A stretch of DNA of 32,406 nucleotides from Azospirillum sp. B506 (GTDB taxonomy: Bacteria > Pseudomonadota > Alphaproteobacteria > Azospirillales > Azospirillaceae), in assembly GCF_000333595.1 (NCBI RefSeq), contig NZ_BADK01000609.1:1-32406 (forward strand), given 5' to 3'. Made by a program: the position numbers and the translations under genes. This document shows, piece after piece, positions 7,293 to 16,732 of the stretch. Each line of letters starts with the position of its first letter. Within the stretch, counting starts at the first letter, position 1. Below the pieces are notes generated by a model, which worked only from the letters and a program-made list of their open reading frames with translations, was not told where the DNA came from and searched no databases.

Positions 7293-8231
7293 ATGATCGC
7301 CAACATGGCCGCGCTGGGCGCGGCGCTGTGCTGGGCCGCGGGCGGCCTGATCGCCATCGGACCGGTCCGGGTGCTCGGCTCCATCGCCTTCAACCGCGTG
7401 CGCCTGACCATCGTCGCCACCGCCCTGCTGGTCGCCACCACGCTGATGGGCGGCTGGCAGACGCTGGATGCCGGTGCCGCGCTGACGCTGGCCCTGTCGG
7501 GGCTGCTGGGCATCGTGGTGGGGGACATGGCACTGTTCTGGTCGCTCAGCCGGCTGGGGCCGCGCCGCAATGTGGTGATCTACGCCGCCAACGCGCCGCT
7601 GACCGCCCTGCTCGCCTACGCCCTGTTGGGGGAGGCGCTGGGTCCCTGGACCATCCTGGGCGTGGCGCTGGTCACGCTGGGGGTGATGCTGGCGGTGGCG
7701 CTGCGCTCCGGCTCCACCCACAGTTGGGAGGCGATCCAGGGCAGCCTGCTGGCCGGCGTGTCGGTCTGCCTGCTGGCCGCCGTCGGGCAGGCCGCCGGTT
7801 CGATCATCGCCAAGCCGGTGATGGCGGCGGGCGCGGATCCGGTCGCCTCGGCCGCCGTGCGGGTCACCACCGCGGCGCTGATGTTCACGGCCATCGGCGC
7901 CCTGTCGGCGATGCGCGGCGGCACTGCCGCGACAGCGGGCGGTGGGCGGTCCGACAGGCTGCTGGCCGGCCTGTTCGTGCCGCGCGGACTGACGCCGAAG
8001 CTGATGCTGCAGATCGCCGGCAACGGACTGCTCGGCGTCGGGCTGGGGATGACGCTGCTGCTGGTCGGGCTGGCCCACGGCAATGCCGGGGTGGTCGCCA
8101 CCCTGTCGGCCCTCAGCCCGGTTCTGATCCTGCCGATGATTTGGCTGCTGACCGGCCAGCGCCCGTCTCTGGGCGCCTGGGCCGGTGCCGCGGTCGCCGT
8201 CGCCGGCGTCGCCCTGATCGTAAACCGGTGA
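7293..8231 (+). CDS. EamA/DMT-superfamily transporter
   Basis: 312 residues, ten predicted transmembrane helices in two EamA repeats (residues about 1-140 and 155-312). The first half ends with the typical 'YAANAPLTALLAYALLGEALGPWTILGVALVTLGV' helix pair, and the second with 'ALSPVLILPMIWLLTGQRPSLGAWAGAAVAVAGVALI'. Family members export or import amino acids, nucleotide sugars or other small metabolites. The substrate is not predictable here. The longer frame upstream runs through antisense to 6528-7088 and is rejected. The gene converges with the histidine kinase, with 23 bases between the stops. Confidence 0.85.
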   Translation: MIANMAALGAALCWAAGGLIAIGPVRVLGSIAFNRVRLTIVATALLVATTLMGGWQTLDAGAALTLALSGLLGIVVGDMALFWSLSRLGPRRNVVIYAANAPLTALLAYALLGEALGPWTILGVALVTLGVMLAVALRSGSTHSWEAIQGSLLAGVSVCLLAAVGQAAGSIIAKPVMAAGADPVASAAVRVTTAALMFTAIGALSAMRGGTAATAGGGRSDRLLAGLFVPRGLTPKLMLQIAGNGLLGVGLGMTLLLVGLAHGNAGVVATLSALSPVLILPMIWLLTGQRPSLGAWAGAAVAVAGVALIVNR

Positions 8232-8254
8232 TCCTCAACCGGTAAGGGGCCGTC

Positions 8255-10870
8255 TCATCGCGCCGTCTCCACCGCCGCGCCCAGGGTGGGCAGCGCCGCC
8301 TGGAGCGCGGTGGTGGCGCGGTTGACGGCGTCGCGCAGCTCTGACTTCAGCGCCGGAACGTCGGGCCGCTGCTGCTCGCAGGCGTGCTGCAGGCTGCGGG
8401 CGGTGCGCGACAGTTCCAGCAGGCCGACATTGCCGGCCAGCGACACCATGGCATGGGCGTCGGCCGCCACGGTTTTCGACGAGTCCGCAGCGCCGATGCG
8501 GTCGGCGCGAACCGCGAGTTCGGACAATGTGCCGGCGATGAAGCGCGGCAGCACGTCGGCCCCCAGCGTTTCTGCCAGCGTATCCAGCGTGGCACGGTTC
8601 AGCACCGGGACGCTGTCGGAGACCGGGGCCACACCGGCCAGCACCGTCGCCTCTTCCATGCCGTCCCCCTCCGGGCCGCTCCCGGCGCCGGCGTCGAGCC
8701 AGCGGTCGACCGCCGACAGCAGCGTGTCGCGCTCGATCGGTTTGGTCACATGGTCGTTCATGCCGACATCCAGACAAAGCTGCAGCTGATCGGTCAGCGC
8801 GTTTGCGGTCAGCGCGATGATCGGCACGGCGCCCCGCCGTCCGCCAAGCTGGCGGATCGCCGCAGTCGCCTGCAGGCCGTCCATCCGCGGCATCTGCATG
8901 TCCATCAGCACAAGGTCGAACTCGCCCCTGCGCATCGCCTCCACCGCCAGCACGCCGTCCTCGGCCACCTCGACGGTGTGGCCCGCCTTGCAGAGGATCG
9001 AGGAGGTGACGATCTGGTTCATCGGCACGTCTTCGGCCAGCAGGATGCGGGCGCTGCGCGCTGCCGCGCCATCCTTGCCGCCGCTCGCCGATCCGGATGC
9101 GGCAAGTCCGGGCGCGGCGGCGACCGGCAGCGGCAGCTCGAACCAGAAGGTGCTGCCGACGCCGGGGCTGCTCTGCACGCCGATGCGCCCGCCCATCAGT
9201 TCCGACAGCTGTTTGGAGATGATCAGGCCCAACCCGGTGCCGCCATAGCGCCGGGTGGTGGAGCGGTCGCCCTGGCTGAAACGCTGGAACAGGTTGGCCT
9301 GATCGGCCGCAGGGATGCCGGGGCCGGTGTCGCTGACGGAAAAGCGCAGCAGGGCCGGCGCCCCGCCATCCCGGCCATCGTCACGGCCGGTGTCCCGGCC
9401 GTCCGCCACCCCCGACAGCAGACCGGCCGATACCAGCACCGAGCCGCGTTCGGTGAACTTGACCGCATTGCCGACGAGGTTCAGCAGGATCTGGCGGATG
9501 CGCGCCTCGTCGCCACGGACGAAGCGCGGCACGGTGCCGCCCAGCGACAGTTGCAGCAGCAGCCCCTTCTGCGAGGCGGCATTGCTCATCAGGTCGCGGC
9601 AATCGCGCAGCAGCCGATGCAGATCGAAGGAGCGCTCCTCCAGCTCCAGCTTGCCGGCCTCGATCTTTGAGTAATCCAGAATGTCGCCGATGATCGCCAG
9701 CAGCCCGCGCCCGGCTTCGCGCTGGAGCGCCACATACTGACGCTGTTCCGCCGACAGGTCGGTGCCCAGCAGCAGGTCGGCGAAGCCGATGACGCCGTTC
9801 AGCGGCGTGCGGATCTCGTGGCTCATCGAGGCGAGGAATTCCGACTTCACGCGATTGGCCGCCTCCGCCTCGGCGCGGGCGGCGGACAGCGCCTCCTCGT
9901 AGCGCTTGCGCTCGGTCACGTCGCGGACGACGCCGACCACCACGAAGCCGCCCTCCGACCCCACCGTCGGACGCATGCTGGATTCGACCCACAGGTAATG
10001 GCCGTCGCGGTGGCGCAGCCGGTGGGTAAAGGTGACGGGGGGCGACCCGGGCCGCATCCCGGCAAAGGCCATCGCCGCACTTTCCAGGTCGTCGGGATGC
10101 AGCAGGTTGGCCGGGGCGCATCCGACGATCTCCCCCGGATCATGACCCAGGATGTCGCGCACCGACGGCGACAGGTAATGCACCGACCCGTCGGCCTTCA
10201 TCTCCAGGATCATGTCGGTGGCGTTGTCGGCCAGCAGACGGTAACGGGCCTCGCTCTCCCCCAACTGCCGCTCGGCATCGTGATGGCGCTGCTCGCGCAG
10301 CAGCAGACCGCCCAGGAACAGGGTGCCGAGCGGGACGATCGCCAGCAGCGGCGGCGCCGTGCGCAGGCCGACCTGCAGCGCAAGATCCAGCGAGGGCAAC
10401 AGCAGCAGGGTGAACAGCGACACCAGCGTCAGCAGCAACCCGAATCCCAGCAACGGGCCGACGCCCAGCGCCACCCCGCGCCGCTTCACCCACAGCGCGA
10501 AGCCGACACCGGTCAGGAAGGACAGCAGCGCGTTGGCAGCGCCGGCTTCCATCCCCGCCCCGCCCAGGAAGATGCGGTAACCGGCGACCGTCGCGGCGGT
10601 GATGGCGGCGGAGAGCGGACCGCCGAACAGGGCGCTCAGACCGATCAGCGGCGCCCGCGCGTCGATGAAGATGCCCGGCCCGATGTGGATCGGATGGACC
10701 ATCGAAAAGACGGCGGTCAGCGCCATCACGGCGCCGAAGACGATCTGGCGGGTGTTCAGGCTCCAGCCGCCGGACCGGCGGATCAGGAAGGTATAGGCCA
10801 GGACGACGAAGGCGCTCGCCGCGATGTTCTCGGCAAGGTCGTACGCCATCGAAGAAAAATTGTCCAACAT
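8255..10870 (-). CDS. Hybrid sensor histidine kinase: 5TM LytS-type sensor, PAS, HisKA, HATPase, REC, HPt
   Basis: 871 residues. Residues about 20-190 form a multi-helix 5TMR-LYT-type sensor ([23 protein letters not shown]). Residues 203-325 are a PAS domain with a PAC tail ([10 protein letters not shown]). HisKA carries the phospho-acceptor His351 in [10 protein letters not shown]. The ATPase domain has an N-box around N464-N468 ([10 protein letters not shown]), DTGPGIP and GGTGLGL boxes. A receiver at residues about 607-725 has the phospho-acceptor Asp657 ([13 protein letters not shown]) and Lys710. A C-terminal HPt-like domain has His806 ([13 protein letters not shown]). All phosphorelay residues are present, but no output protein is encoded nearby, so the relay target is elsewhere. 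[14 protein letters not shown] insert lies in the ATPase domain. Confidence 0.93.
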   Translation of the reverse strand: MLDNFSSMAYDLAENIAASAFVVLAYTFLIRRSGGWSLNTRQIVFGAVMALTAVFSMVHPIHIGPGIFIDARAPLIGLSALFGGPLSAAITAATVAGYRIFLGGAGMEAGAANALLSFLTGVGFALWVKRRGVALGVGPLLGFGLLLTLVSLFTLLLLPSLDLALQVGLRTAPPLLAIVPLGTLFLGGLLLREQRHHDAERQLGESEARYRLLADNATDMILEMKADGSVHYLSPSVRDILGHDPGEIVGCAPANLLHPDDLESAAMAFAGMRPGSPPVTFTHRLRHRDGHYLWVESSMRPTVGSEGGFVVVGVVRDVTERKRYEEALSAARAEAEAANRVKSEFLASMSHEIRTPLNGVIGFADLLLGTDLSAEQRQYVALQREAGRGLLAIIGDILDYSKIEAGKLELEERSFDLHRLLRDCRDLMSNAASQKGLLLQLSLGGTVPRFVRGDEARIRQILLNLVGNAVKFTERGSVLVSAGLLSGVADGRDTGRDDGRDGGAPALLRFSVSDTGPGIPAADQANLFQRFSQGDRSTTRRYGGTGLGLIISKQLSELMGGRIGVQSSPGVGSTFWFELPLPVAAAPGLAASGSASGGKDGAAARSARILLAEDVPMNQIVTSSILCKAGHTVEVAEDGVLAVEAMRRGEFDLVLMDMQMPRMDGLQATAAIRQLGGRRGAVPIIALTANALTDQLQLCLDVGMNDHVTKPIERDTLLSAVDRWLDAGAGSGPEGDGMEEATVLAGVAPVSDSVPVLNRATLDTLAETLGADVLPRFIAGTLSELAVRADRIGAADSSKTVAADAHAMVSLAGNVGLLELSRTARSLQHACEQQRPDVPALKSELRDAVNRATTALQAALPTLGAAVETAR

Positions 10871-10995
10871 GACCCGGCCGCCGTCCCCACCCGATCTCCC
10901 GTTACCTCTATACCACGGAAGGGTGTCGCGAAACCGCTAACACCAACGCGCGGACCGCGGATTGGCGGGGACAAAAGCCGGACTTCCGGCCGCTC

Positions 10996-11658
10996 TCACG
11001 CCTCCGCGTCGGGCTGGAGGTCGGGAAAGGCGGCGGCGAAGGCCGGCAGGGCGCAACAGGCCTCGTCGATGCGCCGCAGGGTGGGATAGGCCTCCAGCGG
11101 GCAGCCGAACCGGCGGGCGTTCAGCATCTGCGGCACCAGCAGGATGTCGGCCAGGCCCGGCTCGTCGCCATGGCAGAAGCGGCCGGTGCGCGGATCGCCG
11201 GCCAGCCGCGCCTCCAGCGCGGTCAGCCCGACGGCGATCCAATGCCGGTACCAGCCATCGACCTCCTCCTGGCCGTGGCCCATCGTCTTCAGATGGTTCA
11301 GCACCCGCAGATTGTTCAACGGATGGACGTCGCAGGCCACCGCCAGCGCCAGCGCCCGCACCCGCGCCCGGCCCAGCGCATCGGCCGGCAGCAGCGCCGG
11401 GGTGGGATGCGTCTCGTCGAGATATTCGATGATGGCGACCGACTGGGTCAGCACATGGTGCCCGTCCGGCCCATCTTCCGGCCCGTCGACCTCCAGCGCC
11501 GGCACCAGATGTTCCGGGTTGAGGTCGGAATAGGGCGGCCTGGCCTGTTCGCCCTTGCGCAGATGAACGAAGGCCTGATCCGGCGCCAGCCCCTTCAGGT
11601 TCAGGGCGATGCGCACGCGGTAGGCGGCGGAGGAGCGGAAGTAGGTGTGGAGTTTCAA
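10996..11658 (-). CDS. maiA: Maleylacetoacetate isomerase (zeta-class glutathione transferase)
   Basis: 220 residues if translated from the TTG at 11658. The N-terminus (M)KLHTYFRSSAAYRVRIALNLKGL is where the family normally begins, and SSAAYRVRIAL is the zeta-class active-site motif. LTQSVAIIEYLDET is the glutathione-contacting loop, and DVHPLNNLRVLNHL and GDEPGLADILLVPQ are typical of the C-terminal domain. The enzyme converts maleylacetoacetate to fumarylacetoacetate, between HmgA and Fah. An alternative GTG at 11712 overlaps the livF stop (GTGA) and would add 18 unconserved residues. Being the last gene of the liv operon, it links that transporter to homogentisate catabolism. Confidence 0.9.
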   Translation of the reverse strand: MKLHTYFRSSAAYRVRIALNLKGLAPDQAFVHLRKGEQARPPYSDLNPEHLVPALEVDGPEDGPDGHHVLTQSVAIIEYLDETHPTPALLPADALGRARVRALALAVACDVHPLNNLRVLNHLKTMGHGQEEVDGWYRHWIAVGLTALEARLAGDPRTGRFCHGDEPGLADILLVPQMLNARRFGCPLEAYPTLRRIDEACCALPAFAAAFPDLQPDAEA

Positions 11659-11708
11659 GGGATTGGATCCATTTTTGCGGTGCGGCGGCAATCTGGAATC
11701 GAACGCTA

Positions 11709-12413
11709 TCACAGCCCCAGATAAGCCTGCCGCACCCGTTCGTTGCTGAGAAGCGCGGCGCCGCTGTCGCTCAGCACGATCTCGCCGGTCTCGATCACAT
11801 AGCCGCGGTCGGCGATGGCGAGGGCCGCATGGGCGTTCTGCTCGACCAGCAGGATGGTGGTGCCCTCGCGCTTCAGCCGCTGCACCGCATCGAAGATCTC
11901 GGTCACCAGCAGCGGCGCCAGCCCCATGCTTGGCTCGTCGAGCAGAAGCAGGCGCGGCTTCGCCATCAGCGCGCGGCCCAGCGCCACGATCTGCTGCTGG
12001 CCGCCCGACAGGGTGCCGGCGGGCTGATCGCGTTTGACCTTCAGCACCGGAAACATCTCGTACAGGCGGTCGATGTCGTCGTCCGGCTTGCCGCTGCCGC
12101 GGCGGTAGGCGCCGAGGCGGAGGTTGTCCTCGACCGTCTGCGGGCCGAACAGCTGCCGCCCCTCCGGCACCTGCACCACCCCTTCGGCGACGCGGCGCGA
12201 CGCCTTCATCCTTGTGATGTCGCAGCCGTCGAAGGTGATGCGCCCGCTGCTGGCGGGGTGGACGCCGGACAGGGTGCGCAGCAGCGTCGTCTTGCCGGCG
12301 CCGTTGGCGCCGACCAGCGCCACCAGCTCGCCCTCGCGCACGGTCAGGCTGGCCGATTTCAGCGCGTGGATGCGGCCGTAATGGCTGTTGAGTCCCTCGA
12401 TCTCCAGAAGCAT
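11709..12413 (-). CDS. livF: Branched-chain-type ABC transporter ATP-binding protein LivF
   Basis: 234 residues. It has a Walker A GANGAGKTT, ABC signature LSGGQQQ, Walker B LLLLDEPSMGL and an H-loop-region sequence TILLVEQNAHAAL. The overall length and the motif MFPVLKVKRDQPAGTLSGGQQQIVALGRALM are characteristic of LivF. It would form the ATPase heterodimer with LivG and drive transport through LivHM. There are 12 bases between livG and livF. The operon ends in maiA, so the cargo is more likely an aromatic acid or aromatic amino acid than leucine. Confidence 0.93.
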   Translation of the reverse strand: MLLEIEGLNSHYGRIHALKSASLTVREGELVALVGANGAGKTTLLRTLSGVHPASSGRITFDGCDITRMKASRRVAEGVVQVPEGRQLFGPQTVEDNLRLGAYRRGSGKPDDDIDRLYEMFPVLKVKRDQPAGTLSGGQQQIVALGRALMAKPRLLLLDEPSMGLAPLLVTEIFDAVQRLKREGTTILLVEQNAHAALAIADRGYVIETGEIVLSDSGAALLSNERVRQAYLGL

Positions 12414-12425
12414 GGGAGGCCCTCC

Positions 12426-13250
12426 TTACGGTGCCGCGCCGAGATAGGCGGCGATGACGTCCGGGTTGGCCGCCACCTCCTGCGGCGTGCCTTCGGCCAG
12501 CATGCGGCCCTGGTTCAGCGCGGTGATCCGGTGCGAGATGCCCATCACCATCTTCATGTCATGCTCCACCAGCACGATGGTGACGCCGGTCGCCGCCACC
12601 CTCTTGATCACCGCGTCGATCTCGCGGCTTTCGGTGGCGTTCAGGCCGGCCGCCGGCTCGTCCAGCAGCAGCAGCTTCGGTTCCGACGCCAGCGCGCGGG
12701 CGATTTCCAGCCGCTTCAACGCGCCGTAGGGCATCGAGGCGGCGTCGGCGTCGATGTATTTCTCCAGCCCGACCTCGGTCATCAACCGCGCCGCCCGCTC
12801 CTTCGCCTCGCGGTCCTTGCGCACCAGGGAGGGGAAGCGGAACAGCGCCGGCAGCAGCCGGGTGTTCAGGTGCAGGTGCCGCCCGACCATGACGTTCTCC
12901 AGCGCCGTCATGTTGAAGAAGATCTGCAGGTTCTGGAAGGTGCGCGACATGCCGCGGGCCGCCAGCCTGTAGGGCGCCATGCCCGACACGTCGGCCCCGT
13001 CGAACAGCACCCGGCCGCCCGACGGCTTGTAGACACCGGTCACCAGGTTGAACAGGGTGGTCTTGCCGGCACCGTTCGGCCCGATGATCGAATGGATGTC
13101 GCCGGCGGCGATGGTGAAACTGAGATCACCGATGGCGAGCACGCCGCCGAACTCGCGGCTGAGATGCTCCACCGTCAGGATCGGCGGGCCAACGCGGCGG
13201 GCCTGCGCCGTGGTGTCGGGAGACAGCTCTGTGGTCGCCAGCATCTTCAT
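12426..13250 (-). CDS. livG: Branched-chain-type ABC transporter ATP-binding protein LivG
   Basis: 274 residues with a Walker A GPNGAGKTT, a LivG-type signature MPYGALKRLEIARAL in place of LSGGQ, and Walker B LLLLDEPAAGLN. It carries the LivG-specific C-terminus (ALNQGRMLAEGTPQEVAANPDVIAAYLG). Its start overlaps the livM stop by 4 bases, showing translational coupling. About 20 residues precede the conserved 'ILTVEHLSREFGG' start of the domain; MKMLATTELSPDTTAQ is slightly longer than average. Confidence 0.93.
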   Translation of the reverse strand: MKMLATTELSPDTTAQARRVGPPILTVEHLSREFGGVLAIGDLSFTIAAGDIHSIIGPNGAGKTTLFNLVTGVYKPSGGRVLFDGADVSGMAPYRLAARGMSRTFQNLQIFFNMTALENVMVGRHLHLNTRLLPALFRFPSLVRKDREAKERAARLMTEVGLEKYIDADAASMPYGALKRLEIARALASEPKLLLLDEPAAGLNATESREIDAVIKRVAATGVTIVLVEHDMKMVMGISHRITALNQGRMLAEGTPQEVAANPDVIAAYLGAAP

Positions 13251-14194
13251 GCCCGCCTCCGCGCCGGGAGCAGCGCCGCCAGGGTGGGAAGCAGCCCCTT
13301 GGGCATGAACACCATCGTCGCCATCAGGATGCCGCCCAGCACGATCTGCTGGTAGTCCTGGAAGACCGTCAGCGCCTGCGGCAGCAGCGTCAGCACCACG
13401 GCCCCGACGACGGCGCCGAAGGTCGAGGCCATGCCGCCGAACACCACCATCGTCACCAATTCGATGGACTTGAAGAAGTCGGCCTTGGCCGGGGTGATCA
13501 GGCCGGCGTAATGGGCGAACAGGCTGCCGGCCACGCTGGCGAACACCGCCGACAGGACGAAGACCAGCACCTTGAAGCGCGCGGTGTCGACGCCGACCAC
13601 CTCCGCCGCCACCTCCGATCCGTGGACGGCGCGGAGCGCCCGGCCCATCGGGCTGTCGATCAGGTTCAGCGACAGCCAGACCACACCGACCAGCAGCACG
13701 CCGACCACCCAGTACCAGACCTTCTCGCCATACAGCTCGACGCCGAAGATCCTGAACGGCTCGACCATCATGCCGTCGGGACCGCCGGTCAGGCCGCTTT
13801 CGGTGCGCAGCACGATGGACACGATGATGCCGATGCCGAGAGTCGCCATGGCGAGGTAATGGCCCTTCAGCCGCAGGATCGGCTTGGCGACCAGGAAGGC
13901 CAGCAGACCGACGAACAGCGCGCCGGCCAGCAGCGCCAGCAGCGGCGGCCAGCCATAGGCACCGACCAGCACACCGGACGCATAGGCGCCGATGCCGAAG
14001 AAGCCGGCATGGCCCAGGCTGATCTGCCCGGCATAACCGATCAGCAGGTTCAGCCCGACGCAGACGACGGCGTTGAAGCCGGCCAGGATGGCGATGTCCA
14101 GATAGAAGTTGTTGGGCAGGACGGCCGGCAGGACCGCGATCACCGCGCCCAGCGCCAGAAGCCCGGTCAGCCGCCCGTGAAGGAGTGCGTTCAT
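13247..14194 (-). CDS. livM: Branched-chain-type ABC transporter permease LivM
   Basis: 315 residues, strongly hydrophobic with about eight to ten membrane segments. LivM hallmarks are GLNLLIGYAGQISLGHAGFFGIGAYASG near the N-terminus and GRALRAVHGSEVAAEVVGVDTARFKVLVFVLSA, the cytoplasmic coupling loop contacting the ATPases, in the second half. It sits 13 bases after livH and overlaps livG by 4 bases. Confidence 0.93.
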   Translation of the reverse strand: MNALLHGRLTGLLALGAVIAVLPAVLPNNFYLDIAILAGFNAVVCVGLNLLIGYAGQISLGHAGFFGIGAYASGVLVGAYGWPPLLALLAGALFVGLLAFLVAKPILRLKGHYLAMATLGIGIIVSIVLRTESGLTGGPDGMMVEPFRIFGVELYGEKVWYWVVGVLLVGVVWLSLNLIDSPMGRALRAVHGSEVAAEVVGVDTARFKVLVFVLSAVFASVAGSLFAHYAGLITPAKADFFKSIELVTMVVFGGMASTFGAVVGAVVLTLLPQALTVFQDYQQIVLGGILMATMVFMPKGLLPTLAALLPARRRA

Positions 14195-14207
14195 CGGCTA
14201 TAAGTCC

Positions 14208-15083
14208 TTACACCCGTTCGGTGCCGCGCTTGCCGAACAGCCCGTTCGGCATGAAGAGAAGGACGGCCAGGATGATGACGAAGGCCACCGCATCCTTGTA
14301 GGCCGAGGAGATGTAGCCGGCGCCCAGCGCCTCGGCGATGCCGACGATCAGCCCGCCGGCCACGGCGCCCGGCCCATGGCCCAGCCCGCCCAGCACCGCG
14401 GCGGTGAAGCCCTTCAGCCCCAGCATGATGCCCATCTCGGTGTAGGAGAAGGTGATGGGCGCCACCACCGCGCCACCGACCGCCCCCAGCGCCGCCGACA
14501 GCGCGAAGGAGGCCAGCACCACCCGCTTCACGTCGATTCCGACCAGTTGGGCGGCCAGCCGGTTGTGCGAGGTGGCAAGGATCGCCTTGCCGGTCAGCGT
14601 CTTCGCGAAGAACAGGCCGATGGCGACGATCAGCACGCCGGCCGTGCCCACCACCCACAGCGACTGCGGCTGCATCGAGGCGCCAAGGATCTGGATCGGC
14701 GTCTCGCCCGAGAAGGCGTCCAGCCGCTTGAAATCCTTGCCCCAGACCAGCTCGGCAACCCCGCGCAGGAAGATCGACGCGCCGATGGTGATGATGATGA
14801 GGGTGACGGTGGAGGCGTTGCGGGCGCGTTCGACCGCGAATTTCGCCACCAGCACGCCGACCAGCATGGCGCCGCCGCAGCCGATCAGGATCGCCAGCGG
14901 CAGCGGCACGCCCGACGCCGTCAGGGTGGCCGACGCCATGCCGCCGATCATGATGAACTCGCCCTGGGCGAAATTGATGACGTGGCTGGCGTTGTAGATG
15001 ATCGAGAAGCCGAGACCCGCCAGCGCATAGATTGCGCCGATGGTCAGCCCCGACAGCAGATATTGCAGCAGTTCCGCGAACAT
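14208..15083 (-). CDS. livH: Branched-chain-type ABC transporter permease LivH
   Basis: 291 residues from the ATG at 15083, with an AGGAA site 8 bases upstream; the longer frame (to 15290) runs through a repeat element and is not protein-like. It begins MFAELLQYLLSGLTIGAIYALAGLGFSIIY, the standard LivH start. It has HVINFAQGEF and, in the coupling loop, GKAILATSHNRLAAQLVGID. It is the first gene of livHMGF-maiA. It forms the inner-membrane channel with LivM. Confidence 0.93.
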   Translation of the reverse strand: MFAELLQYLLSGLTIGAIYALAGLGFSIIYNASHVINFAQGEFIMIGGMASATLTASGVPLPLAILIGCGGAMLVGVLVAKFAVERARNASTVTLIIITIGASIFLRGVAELVWGKDFKRLDAFSGETPIQILGASMQPQSLWVVGTAGVLIVAIGLFFAKTLTGKAILATSHNRLAAQLVGIDVKRVVLASFALSAALGAVGGAVVAPITFSYTEMGIMLGLKGFTAAVLGGLGHGPGAVAGGLIVGIAEALGAGYISSAYKDAVAFVIILAVLLFMPNGLFGKRGTERV

Positions 15084-15115
15084 CGTTGGGTTCCTGATGT
15101 TCCTCTCCCGCGCAC

Positions 15116-15320
15116 ATCTCCCCCTCTCCCCCCCGGGGAGAGGGTCGGGGTGAGGGGGATGCAGAGGGTGGATTGGGGAAGATGCGAAGCGCATGCCGGC
15201 AGATGAACCCGCGCCATGCATCCCCCTCACCCTAACCCTCTCCCCGCTTTCGGCGGACCGAAGATCCGCCTGTCGCGTCAGCGCAAACAAAGTTTGCGCG
15301 TGAGCGGGGGGGAGAGGGGA
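15116..15320. repeat. REP-like palindromic intergenic repeats between livK and livH
   Basis: Two inverted copies of a C/T-rich sequence sit here. Copy A (about 15116-15162) reads CTCCCCCTCTCCCC, CGGGGAGAGGG and then TCGGGGTGAGGGGGATGCA. Copy B (about 15217-15320) begins TGCATCCCCCTCACCCTAA and closes with GGGGGGGAGAGGGGA. Copy B contains nested hairpins: GGCGGA/TCCGCC around 15252-15270 and GCGCAAAC-AAA-GTTTGCGC at 15281-15299. Such dispersed elements are common in GC-rich proteobacteria. Here they lie after livK and before livH and could lower read-through, favouring LivK over the membrane components. Confidence 0.7.
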
Positions 15321-15335
15321 TCCGGGCCGCGCTCG

Positions 15336-16514
15336 TCACTTCACCAGTGCCCAGTCGCCTTGGCGAACCTCCACCATGTGGAAGGCGTCCAGCGTCAGGC
15401 CCATATGGTCCTTGGCGCTCATGGTCACGGTGCCGCCGGTGCCGACATAGCCCTTGGTCTGCTCGATGGCGTCGCGCAGCTTGGCCTTGTCGGTGCCGCC
15501 GGCCCGCTTCACTGCGTCCAGCGCGATCATCAGCCCGTCATAGGCGTGGCCGGCGAAGGTCGACACCTCGGTGTTGAAGCTGTCCTCATAGACCTTGGTG
15601 AAGTCGGTCACGACCTTCTTCTGCGGGTCGCTGTCGGCCAGTTGCGCCGCGACGACCAGACCGGCGGCCGGCAGGCGGACGCCCTCGGCGGCTCCGCCGG
15701 CCAGCCGGATATATTCCTTCGACGCCACGCCATGCGACTGGTAGAGCGGCAGCGCGATGCCGAGCTGGCGGTAATTCTTGGTCACCACCGCCGGGCCCTG
15801 GCCCAGGCCGAACACCAGCACCGCCTGGGCGGAAGCGTTGTTCTTGATCTTGGTCAGCTGGGCGGTGACGTCGGTGTCCTTGGCGCCGTAGGTCTCGTCG
15901 GCGACCAGCTCGATCCCGCGCTCCTTGGCGACGGCGACGGTCTGCTCGCGGCCGGACTTGCCGAAGCCGCTATCCTCGGACAGCAGCGCCAGCTTGGTCA
16001 GCCCGCGCTTCCTCATGTCCTCCATCACTTTTTCCGCGGCCATGCGGTCGGTGTGCGGGGTCTTGAACACCCACTTCTTCACCGGTTCGACGATCACCAC
16101 GGCACCGGCCAGCGAGATGAAGGGCACGCCCGCCCGCTCCACCAGCGGCACCGCCGCCATGGTCGCCGCGGTCGTGGTGCCGCCGACGATCACGTCGACG
16201 CCGTCGCTCTCGATCAGGCGCTTGGTGAAGGACGCCGCCTTGTCAGCGGCGCCGCCATCGTCATAGACCGTCAGTTGCAGCGGACGGCCATCGACCCCGC
16301 CCGCCTTGTTGATGCGGTCGGCATACAGCTCCAGCACCTTCTTCTCCGGATCGCCGAGGAAGGAGGCCGGGCCGGTGGCCGAGACGATGGCGCCGACCTT
16401 GATCGGGTCCGCCGCCTGGGCGGCCGCGGACATCAGGCCGGGCACCGCCGTCACCGCGGCTACGGCGGTGAAAGCGGCGGTGAAAGCGAAGGTGGCGAGC
16501 AGGCGTTTGCGCAT
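15336..16514 (-). CDS. livK: Periplasmic substrate-binding protein of the Liv-type ABC transporter
   Basis: 392 residues from the ATG at 16514, preceded by a GGAGG ribosome site; the frame extends to 16724 but that extension is not conserved-looking. It has a signal peptide (MRKRLLATFAFTAAFTAVAA...AAAQA-ADPIKVG). The mature protein is a type-I periplasmic-binding fold: IKVGAIVSATGPASFLGDPEKKVLEL, LQLTVYDDGG, DVIVGGTTTAATMAAVPLVERAGVPFISLAG, FAGHAYDGLMIALDAVKRAGG. Aromatic-acid-binding members belong to the same family, and the presence of maiA and the hmg cluster around it suggests an aromatic ligand; this is inference. The promoter carries a MarR-type box. Confidence 0.9.
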   Translation of the reverse strand: MRKRLLATFAFTAAFTAVAAVTAVPGLMSAAAQAADPIKVGAIVSATGPASFLGDPEKKVLELYADRINKAGGVDGRPLQLTVYDDGGAADKAASFTKRLIESDGVDVIVGGTTTAATMAAVPLVERAGVPFISLAGAVVIVEPVKKWVFKTPHTDRMAAEKVMEDMRKRGLTKLALLSEDSGFGKSGREQTVAVAKERGIELVADETYGAKDTDVTAQLTKIKNNASAQAVLVFGLGQGPAVVTKNYRQLGIALPLYQSHGVASKEYIRLAGGAAEGVRLPAAGLVVAAQLADSDPQKKVVTDFTKVYEDSFNTEVSTFAGHAYDGLMIALDAVKRAGGTDKAKLRDAIEQTKGYVGTGGTVTMSAKDHMGLTLDAFHMVEVRQGDWALVK

Positions 16515-16599
16515 GATGTCCTCCCAACTGCTGCCCCGCTTGTCGCCGGACCGGGCGGTGGCCCGTCCCCGGCGCTGCGGGATGATTTGTCTCGCATAA

Positions 16600-16615
16600 T
16601 GTTGCAAACGAAATT
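16600..16615. promoter_or_regulatory. MarR-type operator candidate upstream of livK
   Basis: TGTTGCAAACGAAATT matches the hmgA/marR box (reverse complement AGTTTCAAACGAAACT) at 13 of 16 positions, including the run CAAACGAAA. It lies 86-101 bases upstream of the livK ATG. Confidence 0.6.
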
Positions 16616-16732
16616 GTTTCGGAAGAAAAATTTCCTTGCGCTCAACCACAATCGAAGTGCGGATGTTGCCGCCCGCCCCCCTTTCCCTTTGCGATCTCTC
16701 CGGCCAAGCCCGGGGGCTCGTCATTTCGCTTT

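Noticed and set aside
15116-15320. CRISPR array or transposon ends in the liv intergenic repeat
   Set aside because: There are only two inverted copies, no regular spacers, no transposase and no target duplication.
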